DNA of 64,000 nt from positions 1 through 64,000 of the forward strand of contig JBDWGH010000005.1 of NCBI GenBank assembly GCA_039975855.1, given 5' to 3'. Positions within the stretch are counted from its first letter, which is position 1. Each line of letters starts with the position of its first letter. The notes beneath the pieces were generated by a model. The model did no database searches. It was not told the DNA's origin and saw only the letters and a program-made list of their open reading frames with translations. This document shows, piece after piece, positions 37,465 through 46,819 of this stretch. A program made the translations under genes and the position numbers. Source of the stretch: Litorimonas sp039975855 (GTDB lineage Bacteria > Pseudomonadota > Alphaproteobacteria > Caulobacterales > Maricaulaceae).

Positions 37465-38053
37465 GCATTCCGACGCCGACAAAAACGCCGAGACTAAGCG
37501 ATAAACCTACTATTGTTAAGATGCCATCGCGGGCGGTAATTCCCAATCCTAAGATCAATACGATCGCCGCCGGAGCCACGACGCCGAACGGTACCATCCC
37601 TAACGGGAAGAACGAAAGTGCCAGCACAATAGCGACGATAGAGATCAAGACTTGCATCGGTCCAGTTACTGCCCATAGCAAACGTGGTCGAATAACACCG
37701 TCGATTTTCGCCAAAAAAGGGCGCACTTTGGCTTGTACTTTTGAGAGCTTATCAGACGGAATTTTAACCCGTCGCAAAACTTCAGGCATCCAAGGCGTTC
37801 TGCGTCGGAACAAAAGCTGTAGAGCAAAGACGATCACAATGACGCCAAAAGCGGGTGGGATACCCGGTATCGCCCCGAGAGGTGTCATCATACAGAGCCC
37901 GCAAAGTACCATCACCGGTCCAAATGACCGATTACCAAAGGCTTCCACCACAGTTTTCAAATCGACAGAATCCGACCCATCTAAAGCCGTTTCTATTTGA
38001 TCCAAAACGCTTTGCAGCGGTGTATCTGCTTGTGTGTTGATATCTTCATCCAT
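37433..38053 (-). CDS. ExoD family membrane protein
   Basis: The 206-residue protein belongs to the ExoD family. It has a hydrophilic N-terminal region of about 45 residues and then four or five membrane segments, with the typical GPVMVLCGLCMMTPLGAIPGIP. In Rhizobium, exoD mutants make less exopolysaccharide and are alkali-sensitive, but the biochemical role is not known. ATG 38053 is preferred over an upstream in-frame start at 38089, which adds a non-homologous-looking extension. It converges on tadD. Confidence 0.85.
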   Translation of the reverse strand: MDEDINTQADTPLQSVLDQIETALDGSDSVDLKTVVEAFGNRSFGPVMVLCGLCMMTPLGAIPGIPPAFGVIVIVFALQLLFRRRTPWMPEVLRRVKIPSDKLSKVQAKVRPFLAKIDGVIRPRLLWAVTGPMQVLISIVAIVLALSFFPLGMVPFGVVAPAAIVLILGLGITARDGILTIVGLSLSLGVFVGVGMLISNAPIFPL

Positions 38054-38134
38054 TACGTGACAAATGTGGCCTGCGCCATTAGGGCGCAAGCACGTATTTT
38101 GTTAAATTTCAGATTATTTTAGGGCCTACAAAAG

Positions 38135-38752
38135 ATGGAATTGGAGTTGTGGCTCAGCCTCGTCGCCCTATTCTTCACGGGGGGGCTCACCCCGGGCCCG
38201 GCTGTCATGCTCGTTTTGGCGTCATCTTTTCGTTATGGCTTCAAACCCGCTTTACTACCCGCATTAGGTGTCGCGTCAGCAAATGTGCTTTGGCTTTGCT
38301 TAGCCGCAAGTGGAACGGCCGCACTTTTTGAAGTTTACCCGAACGCGACCTTGGCGCTGAAGGTCATTGGGATTTTGGTTCTCGGTTGGATGGCGTTTTC
38401 CGTGATGTTCGGACCTCTCCCGCGATTGGAGCCCGACCCAGATGATGCCCCAAAACGCGGACGCCTCTATGCTAAGGGGTTCCTACTTCAAATTACGTCG
38501 CCCATGCCATTGGTATATTTTGGCATGCTACTACCATTATATTTTCAGACCGAAGCCCCAATGGCCCCTCAGTTTTTGACAATGTTGGTCACTGTTACGG
38601 TATTGGAGCTGTTTGGTTTATCCTTATATGCTTATGCCGCACAGTCGATCCGGCGCTTCTTGCAACATCCCCGAACGGGACGCATCTTCAATGTGCTAAT
38701 CGGTCTCATAATGATTGCCTCAGGTGTTTTTGCTGTGCTTTCCACCGCATAA
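38135..38752 (+). CDS. LysE/RhtB-family exporter
   Basis: The 205-residue protein is a LysE/RhtB-family amino-acid or small-metabolite exporter. It has about six membrane helices and the N-terminal family motif GGLTPGPAVMLVLASSFRYG, with the conserved PMPLVYFGMLLP stretch in the middle. The substrate cannot be predicted. It is divergent from the exoD-like gene, 81 bp apart, and is followed 59 bp later by ppa, probably as a separate gene. Confidence 0.9.
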   Translation: MELELWLSLVALFFTGGLTPGPAVMLVLASSFRYGFKPALLPALGVASANVLWLCLAASGTAALFEVYPNATLALKVIGILVLGWMAFSVMFGPLPRLEPDPDDAPKRGRLYAKGFLLQITSPMPLVYFGMLLPLYFQTEAPMAPQFLTMLVTVTVLELFGLSLYAYAAQSIRRFLQHPRTGRIFNVLIGLIMIASGVFAVLSTA

Positions 38753-38811
38753 CCCTTGCAAAGATTGGCGGCCCCGCTATCAGGCCGCGAGAATAGAAGG
38801 ATAACTTTTCC

Positions 38812-39339
38812 ATGGATATGAGCAAAATTCCGACAGGCGAAAACCCGCCTTTTGACGTCAATGCCATCATTGAAGTTCCGCTTGGCGGCGAACCTATTAA
38901 GTATGAGTTAGACAAGCATTCGGGCGCTATGTTCGTTGATCGCTTCCTCTACACCTCAATGCGTTACCCTTGTAACTACGGTTTTCTACCCCACACATTG
39001 TCTGACGATGGTGATCCAACGGATATCATGGTTGTGGGTCAACGTGCGCTTGTTCCAGGTTGCGTCATCCGCTGTCGCCCCGTTGGCGTTTTGCTTATGG
39101 AAGATGAAGCTGGAATGGACGAAAAGATTGTGGCGGTCCCGCACGGCGCGCTCACGCGTTATTACGATAAAATCAAAACCTACACAGATCTGCCACAGGT
39201 CTTGCAGGATAGAATTCCTCATTTCTTTGAACACTATAAAGATCTGGAGCCAAATAAGTGGGTCAAAATTCTCGGCTGGGAAGGTCCAGAAAAAGCTGGT
39301 GATATGATCCTCAACGGAATCAAGAACTACAAAGGCTAG
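38812..39339 (+). CDS. ppa: inorganic pyrophosphatase
   Basis: The 175-residue protein is a family I soluble inorganic pyrophosphatase, which hydrolyses pyrophosphate to two phosphates in the cytoplasm. The family's metal site DGDPTD is present (usually DGDPLD), after the conserved FVDRFLYTSMRYPCNYGFLPHT stretch, and the basic EHYKDLEPNKW segment near the C terminus also fits. An AGAAGGA sequence precedes the ATG. The genome also has a membrane pyrophosphatase gene 5 kb away, so pyrophosphate is handled by two enzymes. Confidence 0.96.
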   Translation: MDMSKIPTGENPPFDVNAIIEVPLGGEPIKYELDKHSGAMFVDRFLYTSMRYPCNYGFLPHTLSDDGDPTDIMVVGQRALVPGCVIRCRPVGVLLMEDEAGMDEKIVAVPHGALTRYYDKIKTYTDLPQVLQDRIPHFFEHYKDLEPNKWVKILGWEGPEKAGDMILNGIKNYKG

Positions 39340-39404
39340 TTTCTCTCTACCTTTTCATGTGATTAAATCATGTTATCCCTGTCCCAAAACGGATGGGGAT
39401 TTTT

Positions 39405-41381
39405 ATGTTCAGAACACTTTTTATTGGCTCAACCTTTGCCTTAGCGGCTTGCACTGCACAAACATCACCCGAACCCTCCAATTCCGTTTCCAAGGATGCA
39501 CCCGCCCCCGGATTTGTCACCCAAGCCACCCAAAAAGCCAATACGGCACTGGCTAAAAAACTACCCCTCTCAAACCAGCAAGATTTCGAAGATGCCTCGC
39601 GAGGGTTTATCGCGGCGATTGCCGCGCCTGCTATTCTAGACGACGGCGGAAATCTGGTCTGGGAAATCGCGCAATATGATTTTATCACGGGCGACGCACC
39701 TGAAACCGTCAATCCGTCTCTGTGGAGACAAGGTGAGTTAGTCGCCAAACACGGTCTCTTCGAAGTTTCACCAGGTCTGTACCAAGTTCGTGGGTATGAC
39801 CTGTCGGTGATGACATTAATCGAAGGAGATAGCGGATGGATTATCATTGACCCTCTAACCAATGTTGAAACGGCCAGAGCTGCCCTGAAGCTGGCCAACG
39901 ACACCTTGGGTACAAAACCTGTTTCTGCATTGCTCTATACGCATAGTCATGCCGATCATTTTGGCGGCGCCAAAGGTATTCTACCTAATGGCGCGGGGGA
40001 TGTCCCAGTCATTGCGCCTCAGCACTTTTCTGAAGAAGCCGTGAGCGAGAATGTTTTAGCTGGCAATCATATGACGCGCCGGGCGACATTGATGTTCGGC
40101 TCAACTCTACCCCGCAGTGCAACTGGCCATGTGAGTTCAGGTTTGGGGCCCGGACTACCGCGGGGCAATGTGAGCCTCATCCTACCCACTGAAGAACTCG
40201 GCAGCGGCATTACTAAACGCGTAATTGACGGTATAAAATTTGAATTCATGGATATGGGCGGAACTGAAGCTCCCAGCGAATTCGTATTCTACCTCCCTGA
40301 CTTCAAAGCCCTACACACAGCAGAGGTCGCGAGCGGAACATTTCATAATGTCCTGACTCCGCGCGGGGCAAAATCTCGTGATGCTTTGGCATGGTCGCAA
40401 GGGATTGACCAAATGCTGGCCCAATATGGGTCTAAATCGGAAATTGTGCTTGCCAGTCATCACTGGCCGAAATGGGGCACCGATCGCGTACAAACGCATC
40501 TTCGAAATCAACGTGACATATACCGCTATGTCCATGACGCGACATTGCGTGCCGCAAATAGCGGGTCAGGAATGATTGAGGCCGCAGAAAATTTGCGAGC
40601 CCCCAAATTCTTGGAAGAGGATTTCGGCGCGAGAGGTTATTACGGTACGCTTAATCATAACTCCAAAGCTGTCTATCAACATTACTTCGGATGGTGGTCA
40701 GGCGTTCCTGCCGATTATCATAAGCTACCGCCTGAACAATCTGCTGTTAAATATGTGGCGGCCATGGGCGGCGCCGATGCCGTATTAGAACAAGGCATAA
40801 AGGCTTATGAGGCGGGTGATTTCCGTTGGGCAGCGGAGGTTTTAAACCACCTGGTATTTTCAAAGGAAGGCGGTCAGGCAGGAAAAGACTGGCTGGCAGC
40901 GACTTATGAGCAAATGGGATACCAAGCGGAAAGCGGCGCATGGCGCAGCTATTACCTGACAGGGGCGCAAGAACTTAGAGTTGGTCTGGTTGCGCGCAAT
41001 GTTGCTAATCCAGGCAGTGCGGACGTGTTGCGTTCCGTTCCGACCCAGACCTTGTTGGATGCAATGGCAGTTAGATTTGACGGATCAAAGGTTTCAAAGA
41101 ACCCGAAAACCCTAAACTTCATTTTTACAGATACCGAAGAAGATTTCACAATTGAGGTAAACCGTTCCACTGCTCTCGCTAGGCCTGGCCTATCTAAAGA
41201 TCCAGCAGCCACTGTGACTCTATCCCGCAAAGCCTTCAACAAATTGCTCAGCCAACAAGCAGAGTTCGGGGAGCTTATGAAGGCTGGAGATATTAAACTC
41301 TCGGGCAATCCATTGGCGGCGAGAGATTATCTCACCGCACTAGAGACACCAGAGCTCTGGTTTAACGTTGTCGAACCGTAA
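39405..41381 (+). CDS. alkylsulfatase-like metallo-beta-lactamase lipoprotein
   Basis: This 658-residue protein resembles SdsA1/YjcS-type alkylsulfatases. The lipobox LAAC (Cys14) marks it as a lipoprotein, so it should act outside the cytoplasm. The metallo-beta-lactamase motif THSHADHFGG is intact, and ALHTAE and ASHHWPKWG supply further metal ligands as in the family. A helical dimerisation region (about 400-510) and a C-terminal SCP2-like domain (about 540-655) follow. Known members cleave linear alkyl sulfates such as SDS to alcohol and sulfate by inversion. The ATG at 39405 is preferred over 39393 because GGGGAT stands in front of it. It converges on the sugar dehydrogenase gene. Confidence 0.87.
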   Translation: MFRTLFIGSTFALAACTAQTSPEPSNSVSKDAPAPGFVTQATQKANTALAKKLPLSNQQDFEDASRGFIAAIAAPAILDDGGNLVWEIAQYDFITGDAPETVNPSLWRQGELVAKHGLFEVSPGLYQVRGYDLSVMTLIEGDSGWIIIDPLTNVETARAALKLANDTLGTKPVSALLYTHSHADHFGGAKGILPNGAGDVPVIAPQHFSEEAVSENVLAGNHMTRRATLMFGSTLPRSATGHVSSGLGPGLPRGNVSLILPTEELGSGITKRVIDGIKFEFMDMGGTEAPSEFVFYLPDFKALHTAEVASGTFHNVLTPRGAKSRDALAWSQGIDQMLAQYGSKSEIVLASHHWPKWGTDRVQTHLRNQRDIYRYVHDATLRAANSGSGMIEAAENLRAPKFLEEDFGARGYYGTLNHNSKAVYQHYFGWWSGVPADYHKLPPEQSAVKYVAAMGGADAVLEQGIKAYEAGDFRWAAEVLNHLVFSKEGGQAGKDWLAATYEQMGYQAESGAWRSYYLTGAQELRVGLVARNVANPGSADVLRSVPTQTLLDAMAVRFDGSKVSKNPKTLNFIFTDTEEDFTIEVNRSTALARPGLSKDPAATVTLSRKAFNKLLSQQAEFGELMKAGDIKLSGNPLAARDYLTALETPELWFNVVEP

Positions 41382-41384
41382 GGG

Positions 41385-42530
41385 CTATTTAGGCGTAATG
41401 CGCAATAGACGGCCATCATTGTCTTCAAGCACATAGATTGCGCCGTCTAAGCCGGTCTCAACTTCTCGAATGCGTTTGCCCATGTCAAAACGTTCAGCTT
41501 CTTTGGCTGTTGGGCCGCGATTACCTTCTTCAAATTCAACGCGAATAAGCGCTTGGGATCGGAGACCGCCAATGAAACCGTCCCCCTTCCAATCGCTAAA
41601 TTGGGAACCGTCATAAATTGTGAATCCCGCAGGCGCGATTGTTGGTACCCAATATTCGGCAGGCGCTTTAAATACAGGATTGGTGTCGTGATCAGGGATA
41701 TCAACACCGGAATAATGCGTCCCATTAGACACCACAGGGTAGCCGTAATTTGAAGACCGAACGATATGGTTCAATTCATCCCCATCCTTAGGTCCCATTT
41801 CATGGACCCAAAGGCGGCCCTGGGCATCGAAATCAATGCCAAGTGGGTTGCGGTGACCGAGAGTCCAGATTTGCTGCGTGACACCGCCTTGCGCGGCAAA
41901 GGGGTTATCTTCCGGAACAGATCCGTCAGCGTTAATCCGAACAACCTTTCCCAAGTTCATATCCATATTTTGGGCTGGAGTGAACTTTTGCCGTTCACCC
42001 GATGTAATATAAAGATACCCACCGCCATCTTTTGCGTTCGCGGGACTAAAGGCTAGGCGGTGACCATAATGACCATTGCCTGTGACCTTTGGAGATTGTT
42101 CCCAAATACGTTGACGATTGACCAGCGATCCGCCGCGCGCCGAAGCCGTAAGGGTCGCGCTCTCTACTACAGCACCCGACAAGCTATCATCTTTAGAGTC
42201 ACGCTCGACGAACGAGATATAGATACGCTTATTATTCGCAAAATCTGGATCGAGAATAACATCGCCAAATCCACCCTGATTTCGTTCGGTGACAGATGGA
42301 AGATTTCCAATCTTTCCAAGCTTTTTGCCGTTCCGGCCTACTAGCCAAAGCGAGCCGCTTTGTTCGGTGACCAGCATACGACCATCAGGCAACACAGTCA
42401 TCGCCCAAGGCCCGTCAAAACTCTCAAGTGCGGTCACTTCGATTTCGGACCCCGCCGAACCTGTGATAGTTTTCGCAGATGACGTAGCTGCCAATGACAG
42501 AACAGCAGCAGAAAGAAACAATGCTCGCAT
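41385..42530 (-). CDS. PQQ-dependent aldose sugar dehydrogenase
   Basis: The 381-residue protein has a signal peptide (cleavage near SSAKT) and the beta-propeller of soluble PQQ-dependent glucose/sorbosone dehydrogenases (PF07995). Conserved pieces are GPWAMTVLPDGRMLVTE, GNGHYGHRLAFSP, GHRNPLGIDF and VHEMGPKDGDELN. It likely oxidises aldoses in the periplasm, like the E. coli YliI protein; PQQ must be made elsewhere or taken up. The ATG at 42530 with GAGGG eight bases upstream is chosen over a TTG five codons earlier. It ends 3 bp from the convergent alkylsulfatase-like gene. Confidence 0.9.
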   Translation of the reverse strand: MRALFLSAAVLSLAATSSAKTITGSAGSEIEVTALESFDGPWAMTVLPDGRMLVTEQSGSLWLVGRNGKKLGKIGNLPSVTERNQGGFGDVILDPDFANNKRIYISFVERDSKDDSLSGAVVESATLTASARGGSLVNRQRIWEQSPKVTGNGHYGHRLAFSPANAKDGGGYLYITSGERQKFTPAQNMDMNLGKVVRINADGSVPEDNPFAAQGGVTQQIWTLGHRNPLGIDFDAQGRLWVHEMGPKDGDELNHIVRSSNYGYPVVSNGTHYSGVDIPDHDTNPVFKAPAEYWVPTIAPAGFTIYDGSQFSDWKGDGFIGGLRSQALIRVEFEEGNRGPTAKEAERFDMGKRIREVETGLDGAIYVLEDNDGRLLRITPK

Positions 42531-42666
42531 GATGAATACCCTCAAATGAATTTGGCCTTACCCTTCATACGGAGTGAAGCCACGTTTAGTACCTATTCGA
42601 ACAGGCCGAAGTAAAGGAATTCCGCTTCAAATCCTTGTGAGAAGACTACACGCCCCAATAGTGATG

Positions 42667-43749
42667 TCACTCTTCCGGTCTTTCCGCATTCAACATGTCT
42701 TCTTGTTCGTTCGTCTCCAAAAGGCGCTTACGTTCTTCCGCAACCTTTTCTTCAATGAAGTGATCTGCTTTCGCCGCAGTGTTGGAATCGAACTTATCGA
42801 GTTTGATCGGGATATCTTTTTCCTCCAGAAGCTGGGGGGTTTGCCGAATTCCGTCATCGACATCATCCGTCAAAAGCGGTGTGAGCGTAGAAAGTGTAAT
42901 GTTGTAGGAAGGGTCAGGAATTGAAAAACCAGCGTCTTCCAAAGCCAATTTGACTGCGCGCAGAGCCAAAGACCGTGCACGAGAAAAAGATGTGCTTCCC
43001 TGATCAATCCAAGCTCTAAAGGTCAGGTCAATCGTGGACGGCCCCATATCCATGATATGGCCATTTGGCTCCGGATCATCCTTGATGAAATCGAGTTTGG
43101 AGATTTCCGCTATGCCAAGCTGGATTGCCGCTTGCGGGTCGTCAGACGGCTTCACCCCGATTGAAAACTCAAACCTTCGTTCAGGGATGCGTGTGTAATT
43201 TATGATTGGAGATTTATAAACTTTGGCATTTGGAATTCGAAGGTGGTTTCCATCTGGTGTCATTAATATGGTCGCACGAGACGTCATACGAATGACCCGT
43301 CCGACAAGCCCTTCGATTTCAATAAAGTCATTCGGTCGGAAAGGTTGATTGAAAGACAACATTAAGGAGGAGACGTAATTATCGACCGTGTCTTTGACAG
43401 CAAACCCAATCGCAATACCTGTAATTCCCGCCGCCCCCAAAATAGCGCCGATGAGGTTTCCAGCCCCCATCATTTCAAGTGCAAGTACGAGCCCCAACAC
43501 CAGAAAAGCTAAGCGTACAGCCTGAGACAGAATTTCCGCCAGAAACATATTCCGCGTTATCAACCGCCAAAATCCAGCCCATTTCGCGAGGAAATGACCT
43601 ATACTTGCAACCACCAAAAAAACGATCAATGAAACCAATAAAGCCGGACTTATCGCGACAAGACTGTCCCATACCTCAACCAATCGCGAGACCGCGCCGG
43701 AAACCTGCACCGGGTCAGGCGTTTCGGTCGATTGAAAAAATAGATACAT
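42667..43749 (-). CDS. MscS-family mechanosensitive channel
   Basis: The 360-residue protein is a small-conductance mechanosensitive channel. About three N-terminal helices lead to the pore-lining MscS segment (GAAGITGIAIGFAVKDTVDNYVSSLML), then the beta domain with RPNDFIEIEGLVGRV and TPDGNHLRIPNAKV. A C-terminal acidic tail of about 60 residues is predicted to be helical. It opens upon membrane stretch to relieve osmotic down-shock. The ATG at 43749 is preferred over an in-frame TTG at 43776. The gene diverges from hppA, sharing the 290-bp gap that contains a structured leader. Confidence 0.93.
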   Translation of the reverse strand: MYLFFQSTETPDPVQVSGAVSRLVEVWDSLVAISPALLVSLIVFLVVASIGHFLAKWAGFWRLITRNMFLAEILSQAVRLAFLVLGLVLALEMMGAGNLIGAILGAAGITGIAIGFAVKDTVDNYVSSLMLSFNQPFRPNDFIEIEGLVGRVIRMTSRATILMTPDGNHLRIPNAKVYKSPIINYTRIPERRFEFSIGVKPSDDPQAAIQLGIAEISKLDFIKDDPEPNGHIMDMGPSTIDLTFRAWIDQGSTSFSRARSLALRAVKLALEDAGFSIPDPSYNITLSTLTPLLTDDVDDGIRQTPQLLEEKDIPIKLDKFDSNTAAKADHFIEEKVAEERKRLLETNEQEDMLNAERPEE

Positions 43750-43862
43750 AATGAATTGCCCCCACACCTTGTTCAAAAATAGTCGATTTACGATAGGATT
43801 GCAAAACTCCTTTTGCGGGAACCCCCTTGACGCCCCGTTTTTCTCAGGTCACAGAAAACCTA

Positions 43863-44034
43863 CGCGAAGGGAAGCGCCCGCACCGTAAGAACGGTCGGCG
43901 GCCAACTTCACACTCGCGAGGGGAAGCGTGCCACTGTCGGGGAGACAGATAAAGGCGCGGCCAACTTCATAACACAACCGGACGGACGACCTAAGGGCAC
44001 AGTCCAGACCGTACGTCCTTTTAAGGGGAGAGAC
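43863..44034 (+). promoter_or_regulatory. tandem structured leader RNA upstream of hppA
   Basis: Two similar units lie in the leader. Each begins with CGCGARGGGAAGCG (43863-43876; 43915-43928), continues with a hairpin of different sequence but kept pairing, and ends with GCGGCCAACTTCA (43898-43910; 43957-43969, identical). The inner hairpins are ACCGT-AAGA-ACGGT and CTGTC-GGGGA-GACAG. They are followed by a long imperfect hairpin (43980-43988 with 44010-44018, eight of nine pairs), TTTT and the ribosome-binding site AAGGGGAG before the ATG at 44041. This is consistent with a tandem aptamer plus a terminator-like platform. I do not recognise its class. Confidence 0.6.
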
Positions 44035-44040
44035 GTTGTT

Positions 44041-46128
44041 ATGACACTCTATCTAATTATCGGGGCAGGCTTGATTGCCGTGCTCTACGGGATCATCACC
44101 CGAGCGGGGTTGATGAAAGCCTCCACAGGTAATGAGCGCATGAATGAAATCGCAGGCGCGATTCAAGAAGGTGCAAAAGCTTATTTAAACAAACAATATA
44201 AGACGATTGCGATTGTTGGCGCATTTGGCGTTATCGCTCTATTCTTATTATTCCAAAACCTCATTGCTCCGCTTGGCTTTGTCATTGGTGCAGTTTTATC
44301 TGGTATCGCAGGCTATGTAGGTATGTTGGTATCTGTTCAAGCCAACGTGCGCACGACCGAAGCCTCTCGTCAGTCATTGGGAGCAGGCCTAAACGTTGCC
44401 TTTAAAGCTGGCGCAATTACCGGCATGCTCGTCGCTGGCCTCGCCCTTTTGGGTCTGGCAGTTTATTATATGCTGCTTACGGGTCCAATGGGCGCGGATG
44501 AACGCGGCGTTATTGACGGGCTTGTGTCTCTTTCACTCGGCGCGTCTTTGATCTCTGTCTTTGCCCGTCTTGGCGGCGGTATCTTCACCAAAGGGGCAGA
44601 TGTCGGCGGCGACCTCGTCGGTAAAGTTGAAGCTGGTATCCCAGAAGATGATCCTCGTAACCCAGCGACAATCGCTGATAACGTCGGTGATAATGTTGGT
44701 GACTGTGCAGGTATGGCCGCAGACTTGTTCGAGACATATGTCGTGACAATTGCCGCGACAATGATCCTAGGGTCTATCTTGTTCGGTGCAGTTGGTGAGC
44801 TCGCTCTGTATCCGATGGCAATCGGCGCTGTTTGTATCCTGACCTCTATAGTTGGCACATATTTTGTGAAGCTCGGTAAGGGTTCAACCAATGTTATGGG
44901 CGCCTTGTACAAAGGCTTGATCGTAACAGGTGTGTTATCTGCGGGCGCCATTTACGGAGTTACGCATGTCCTACTCGGAATGGGTGAAATCGCTGGTACC
45001 GACTTCTCCGGTATGCAGTTATTCCTTTGTGGAATTACTGGCCTCGTCATTACGGGTTTAATCGTAATGATCACGGAATACTACACAGGGACGAACTATC
45101 GCCCTGTGAAATCCGTCGCGGCAGCCTCAGAGTCTGGACACGGCACGAACGTCATCGCAGGTCTCGCGGTCTCAATGGAGGCGACAGCTATTCCGGCGTT
45201 GATCATTGTAGCAGGTATCATCATTACCTTCAGCCTCGCCGGACTTTATGGCATTGCGGTTGCTGTAACGGCGATGCTTGGCGTTGCTGGTATGATTGTC
45301 GCGCTCGACGCATTCGGTCCTGTGACCGACAACGCGGGCGGTATTGCTGAAATGGCAGAGTTAGACCCAGAAGTACGAAATACAACAGATACACTTGATG
45401 CGGTTGGCAACACAACCAAAGCCGTTACCAAAGGCTATGCCATTGGTTCTGCCGGCTTGGGTGCGTTGGTATTATTCGCAGCCTATTATCAGGACATCCT
45501 GTATTTCAGTGCACAGGAAGGGAATGCGCTATCCGGCGTTTCTGTCGATTTCAGCCTGACTAATCCATATGTGATTGTCGGTCTGTTTATCGGCGGCCTA
45601 TTGCCCTACCTCTTTGGCGCTTGGGCGATGCAGTCCGTTGGACGCGCAGCCGGTGCTATTGTTGAAGAAGTCCGCCGTCAGTTCAAAGCCGATCCAGGCA
45701 TCATGGCCGGCACATCCCGTCCAGATTATGCCAAGGCTGTTGATTTGTTGACTGGTGCGGCGATCAAGGAAATGATCAAACCATCCCTTCTACCAATTCT
45801 CGCGCCAATTGTTCTGTACTTTGCGATCTACTTCATTGCGGGCACAAGCCAGGCGTTAGCCTCGCTCGGTGCAATGTTGATGGGCGTGATTGTAACAGGT
45901 CTTTTCCTGGCACTTTCCATGACTGCCGGCGGCGGTGCTTGGGATAATGCCAAGAAGTATATCGAAGACGGCAATCACGGCGGTAAAGGATCAGAGGCTC
46001 ACAAAGCCTCCGTCACTGGCGATACAGTTGGTGACCCTTACAAGGATACAGCTGGACCTGCAGTTAACCCAATGATCAAGATTACAAACATCATTGCGTT
46101 GCTACTATTGGCTGTTATCGCTCACTAA
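44041..46128 (+). CDS. hppA: K+-independent H+-translocating pyrophosphatase
   Basis: The 695-residue protein is a membrane-bound pyrophosphatase with about 16 membrane helices. It hydrolyses pyrophosphate and pumps protons. Catalytic motifs are GGGIFTKGADVGGDLVGKVE, DDPRNPATIADNVGDNVGDCAG and, near the end, DNAKKYIE with DTVGDPYKDT. The determinant residue is Lys in GNTTKAVTKGYAIGS, so it belongs to the K+-independent group, which has Lys in place of Ala. Its leader is highly structured, and a strong terminator follows. With Ppa nearby, pyrophosphate energy can be conserved or discarded. Confidence 0.97.
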   Translation: MTLYLIIGAGLIAVLYGIITRAGLMKASTGNERMNEIAGAIQEGAKAYLNKQYKTIAIVGAFGVIALFLLFQNLIAPLGFVIGAVLSGIAGYVGMLVSVQANVRTTEASRQSLGAGLNVAFKAGAITGMLVAGLALLGLAVYYMLLTGPMGADERGVIDGLVSLSLGASLISVFARLGGGIFTKGADVGGDLVGKVEAGIPEDDPRNPATIADNVGDNVGDCAGMAADLFETYVVTIAATMILGSILFGAVGELALYPMAIGAVCILTSIVGTYFVKLGKGSTNVMGALYKGLIVTGVLSAGAIYGVTHVLLGMGEIAGTDFSGMQLFLCGITGLVITGLIVMITEYYTGTNYRPVKSVAAASESGHGTNVIAGLAVSMEATAIPALIIVAGIIITFSLAGLYGIAVAVTAMLGVAGMIVALDAFGPVTDNAGGIAEMAELDPEVRNTTDTLDAVGNTTKAVTKGYAIGSAGLGALVLFAAYYQDILYFSAQEGNALSGVSVDFSLTNPYVIVGLFIGGLLPYLFGAWAMQSVGRAAGAIVEEVRRQFKADPGIMAGTSRPDYAKAVDLLTGAAIKEMIKPSLLPILAPIVLYFAIYFIAGTSQALASLGAMLMGVIVTGLFLALSMTAGGGAWDNAKKYIEDGNHGGKGSEAHKASVTGDTVGDPYKDTAGPAVNPMIKITNIIALLLLAVIAH

Positions 46129-46170
46129 TCAGAGCATTAAATTTCGCAAGCAATTGCGAGGGGGAGAGCG

Positions 46171-46214
46171 CCCGTCCCGGCACAGAGAAAACTCTGGTCG
46201 GGGCGGGTTTTTTT
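46171..46214 (+). terminator. rho-independent terminator of hppA
   Basis: A G+C-rich stem (CCCGTCCCGG and ACAGAG arms, loop AAAA, partner CTCTGGTCGGGGCGGG) is followed by seven T (46208-46214). The T run overlaps the stop codon of the convergent gene at 46213. Confidence 0.93.
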
Positions 46215-46683
46215 ATTCATCATCCGACTCGTATGTGATGGCAAAAACACCAACAAAAACTACGGCTGCAGCGAGTACAACCAGCCCTGTACCAAGAGCA
46301 AATTTCCCTGCTGTTTTAACACCGTCGCTGAGGTCTTCTTGACCCGATTGAAATTGATATATCTCCTGTCCGTTCAATCTTATTTCGGGTTCAGCTGAGA
46401 GGGTTAAAGCCAGACGTGTTTCAACATATCCCGTCTGAATTGAATCTGGTCGCAGAGCCCAATCAATTGGCGCCCGATCCGAATCAATGCGGCGACCAAT
46501 CAATGCGAGTTCGGGTTTAGATTTTCTAGATTTCCCGTCCCCGCCAAAAGGTATCGTAACGCCGACCCGCGCTTCGACGTTTTGACCCAAAATCGCATTT
46601 TCATAATCGGAAATTTGCGCGTGGCTCGGAACTGCTAATGCAGCTACGCAGAACCCTCCCATTAATGTCAGTATATGTTTCAT
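46213..46683 (-). CDS. exported protein of unknown function
   Basis: I do not recognise this 156-residue protein. A signal peptide is clear (cleavage near SHAQIS, residue 22), the mature part is polar and beta-like, and a hydrophobic segment (about 127-150; FALGTGLVVLAAAVVFVGVFAI) lies at the C terminus before an acidic tail, so it may be anchored to a membrane. GGGAGAG in front of the ATG at 46683 decides the start over in-frame codons further upstream. It converges with hppA. Confidence 0.65.
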   Translation of the reverse strand: MKHILTLMGGFCVAALAVPSHAQISDYENAILGQNVEARVGVTIPFGGDGKSRKSKPELALIGRRIDSDRAPIDWALRPDSIQTGYVETRLALTLSAEPEIRLNGQEIYQFQSGQEDLSDGVKTAGKFALGTGLVVLAAAVVFVGVFAITYESDDE

Positions 46684-46819
46684 CAGTCTCTCCCAGTTTA
46701 TTCTCAAACTCTGAGAGGCAGCTTTCTTTCTGTCCAACCACCGTGTGTTTCAGTTTCTTCCCATATGTTTCGAACTGTTTCATGTGACAGGCTCTCATTT
46801 CACGCTTATGCTAATTGTC

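Noticed and set aside
43863..44034. Assignment of the hppA leader to the cobalamin, guanidine, fluoride or c-di-GMP riboswitch classes
   Set aside because: The conserved cores of these classes are not present in the two repeated units, although GGGAAG and GCCACTG recall parts of the cobalamin element.
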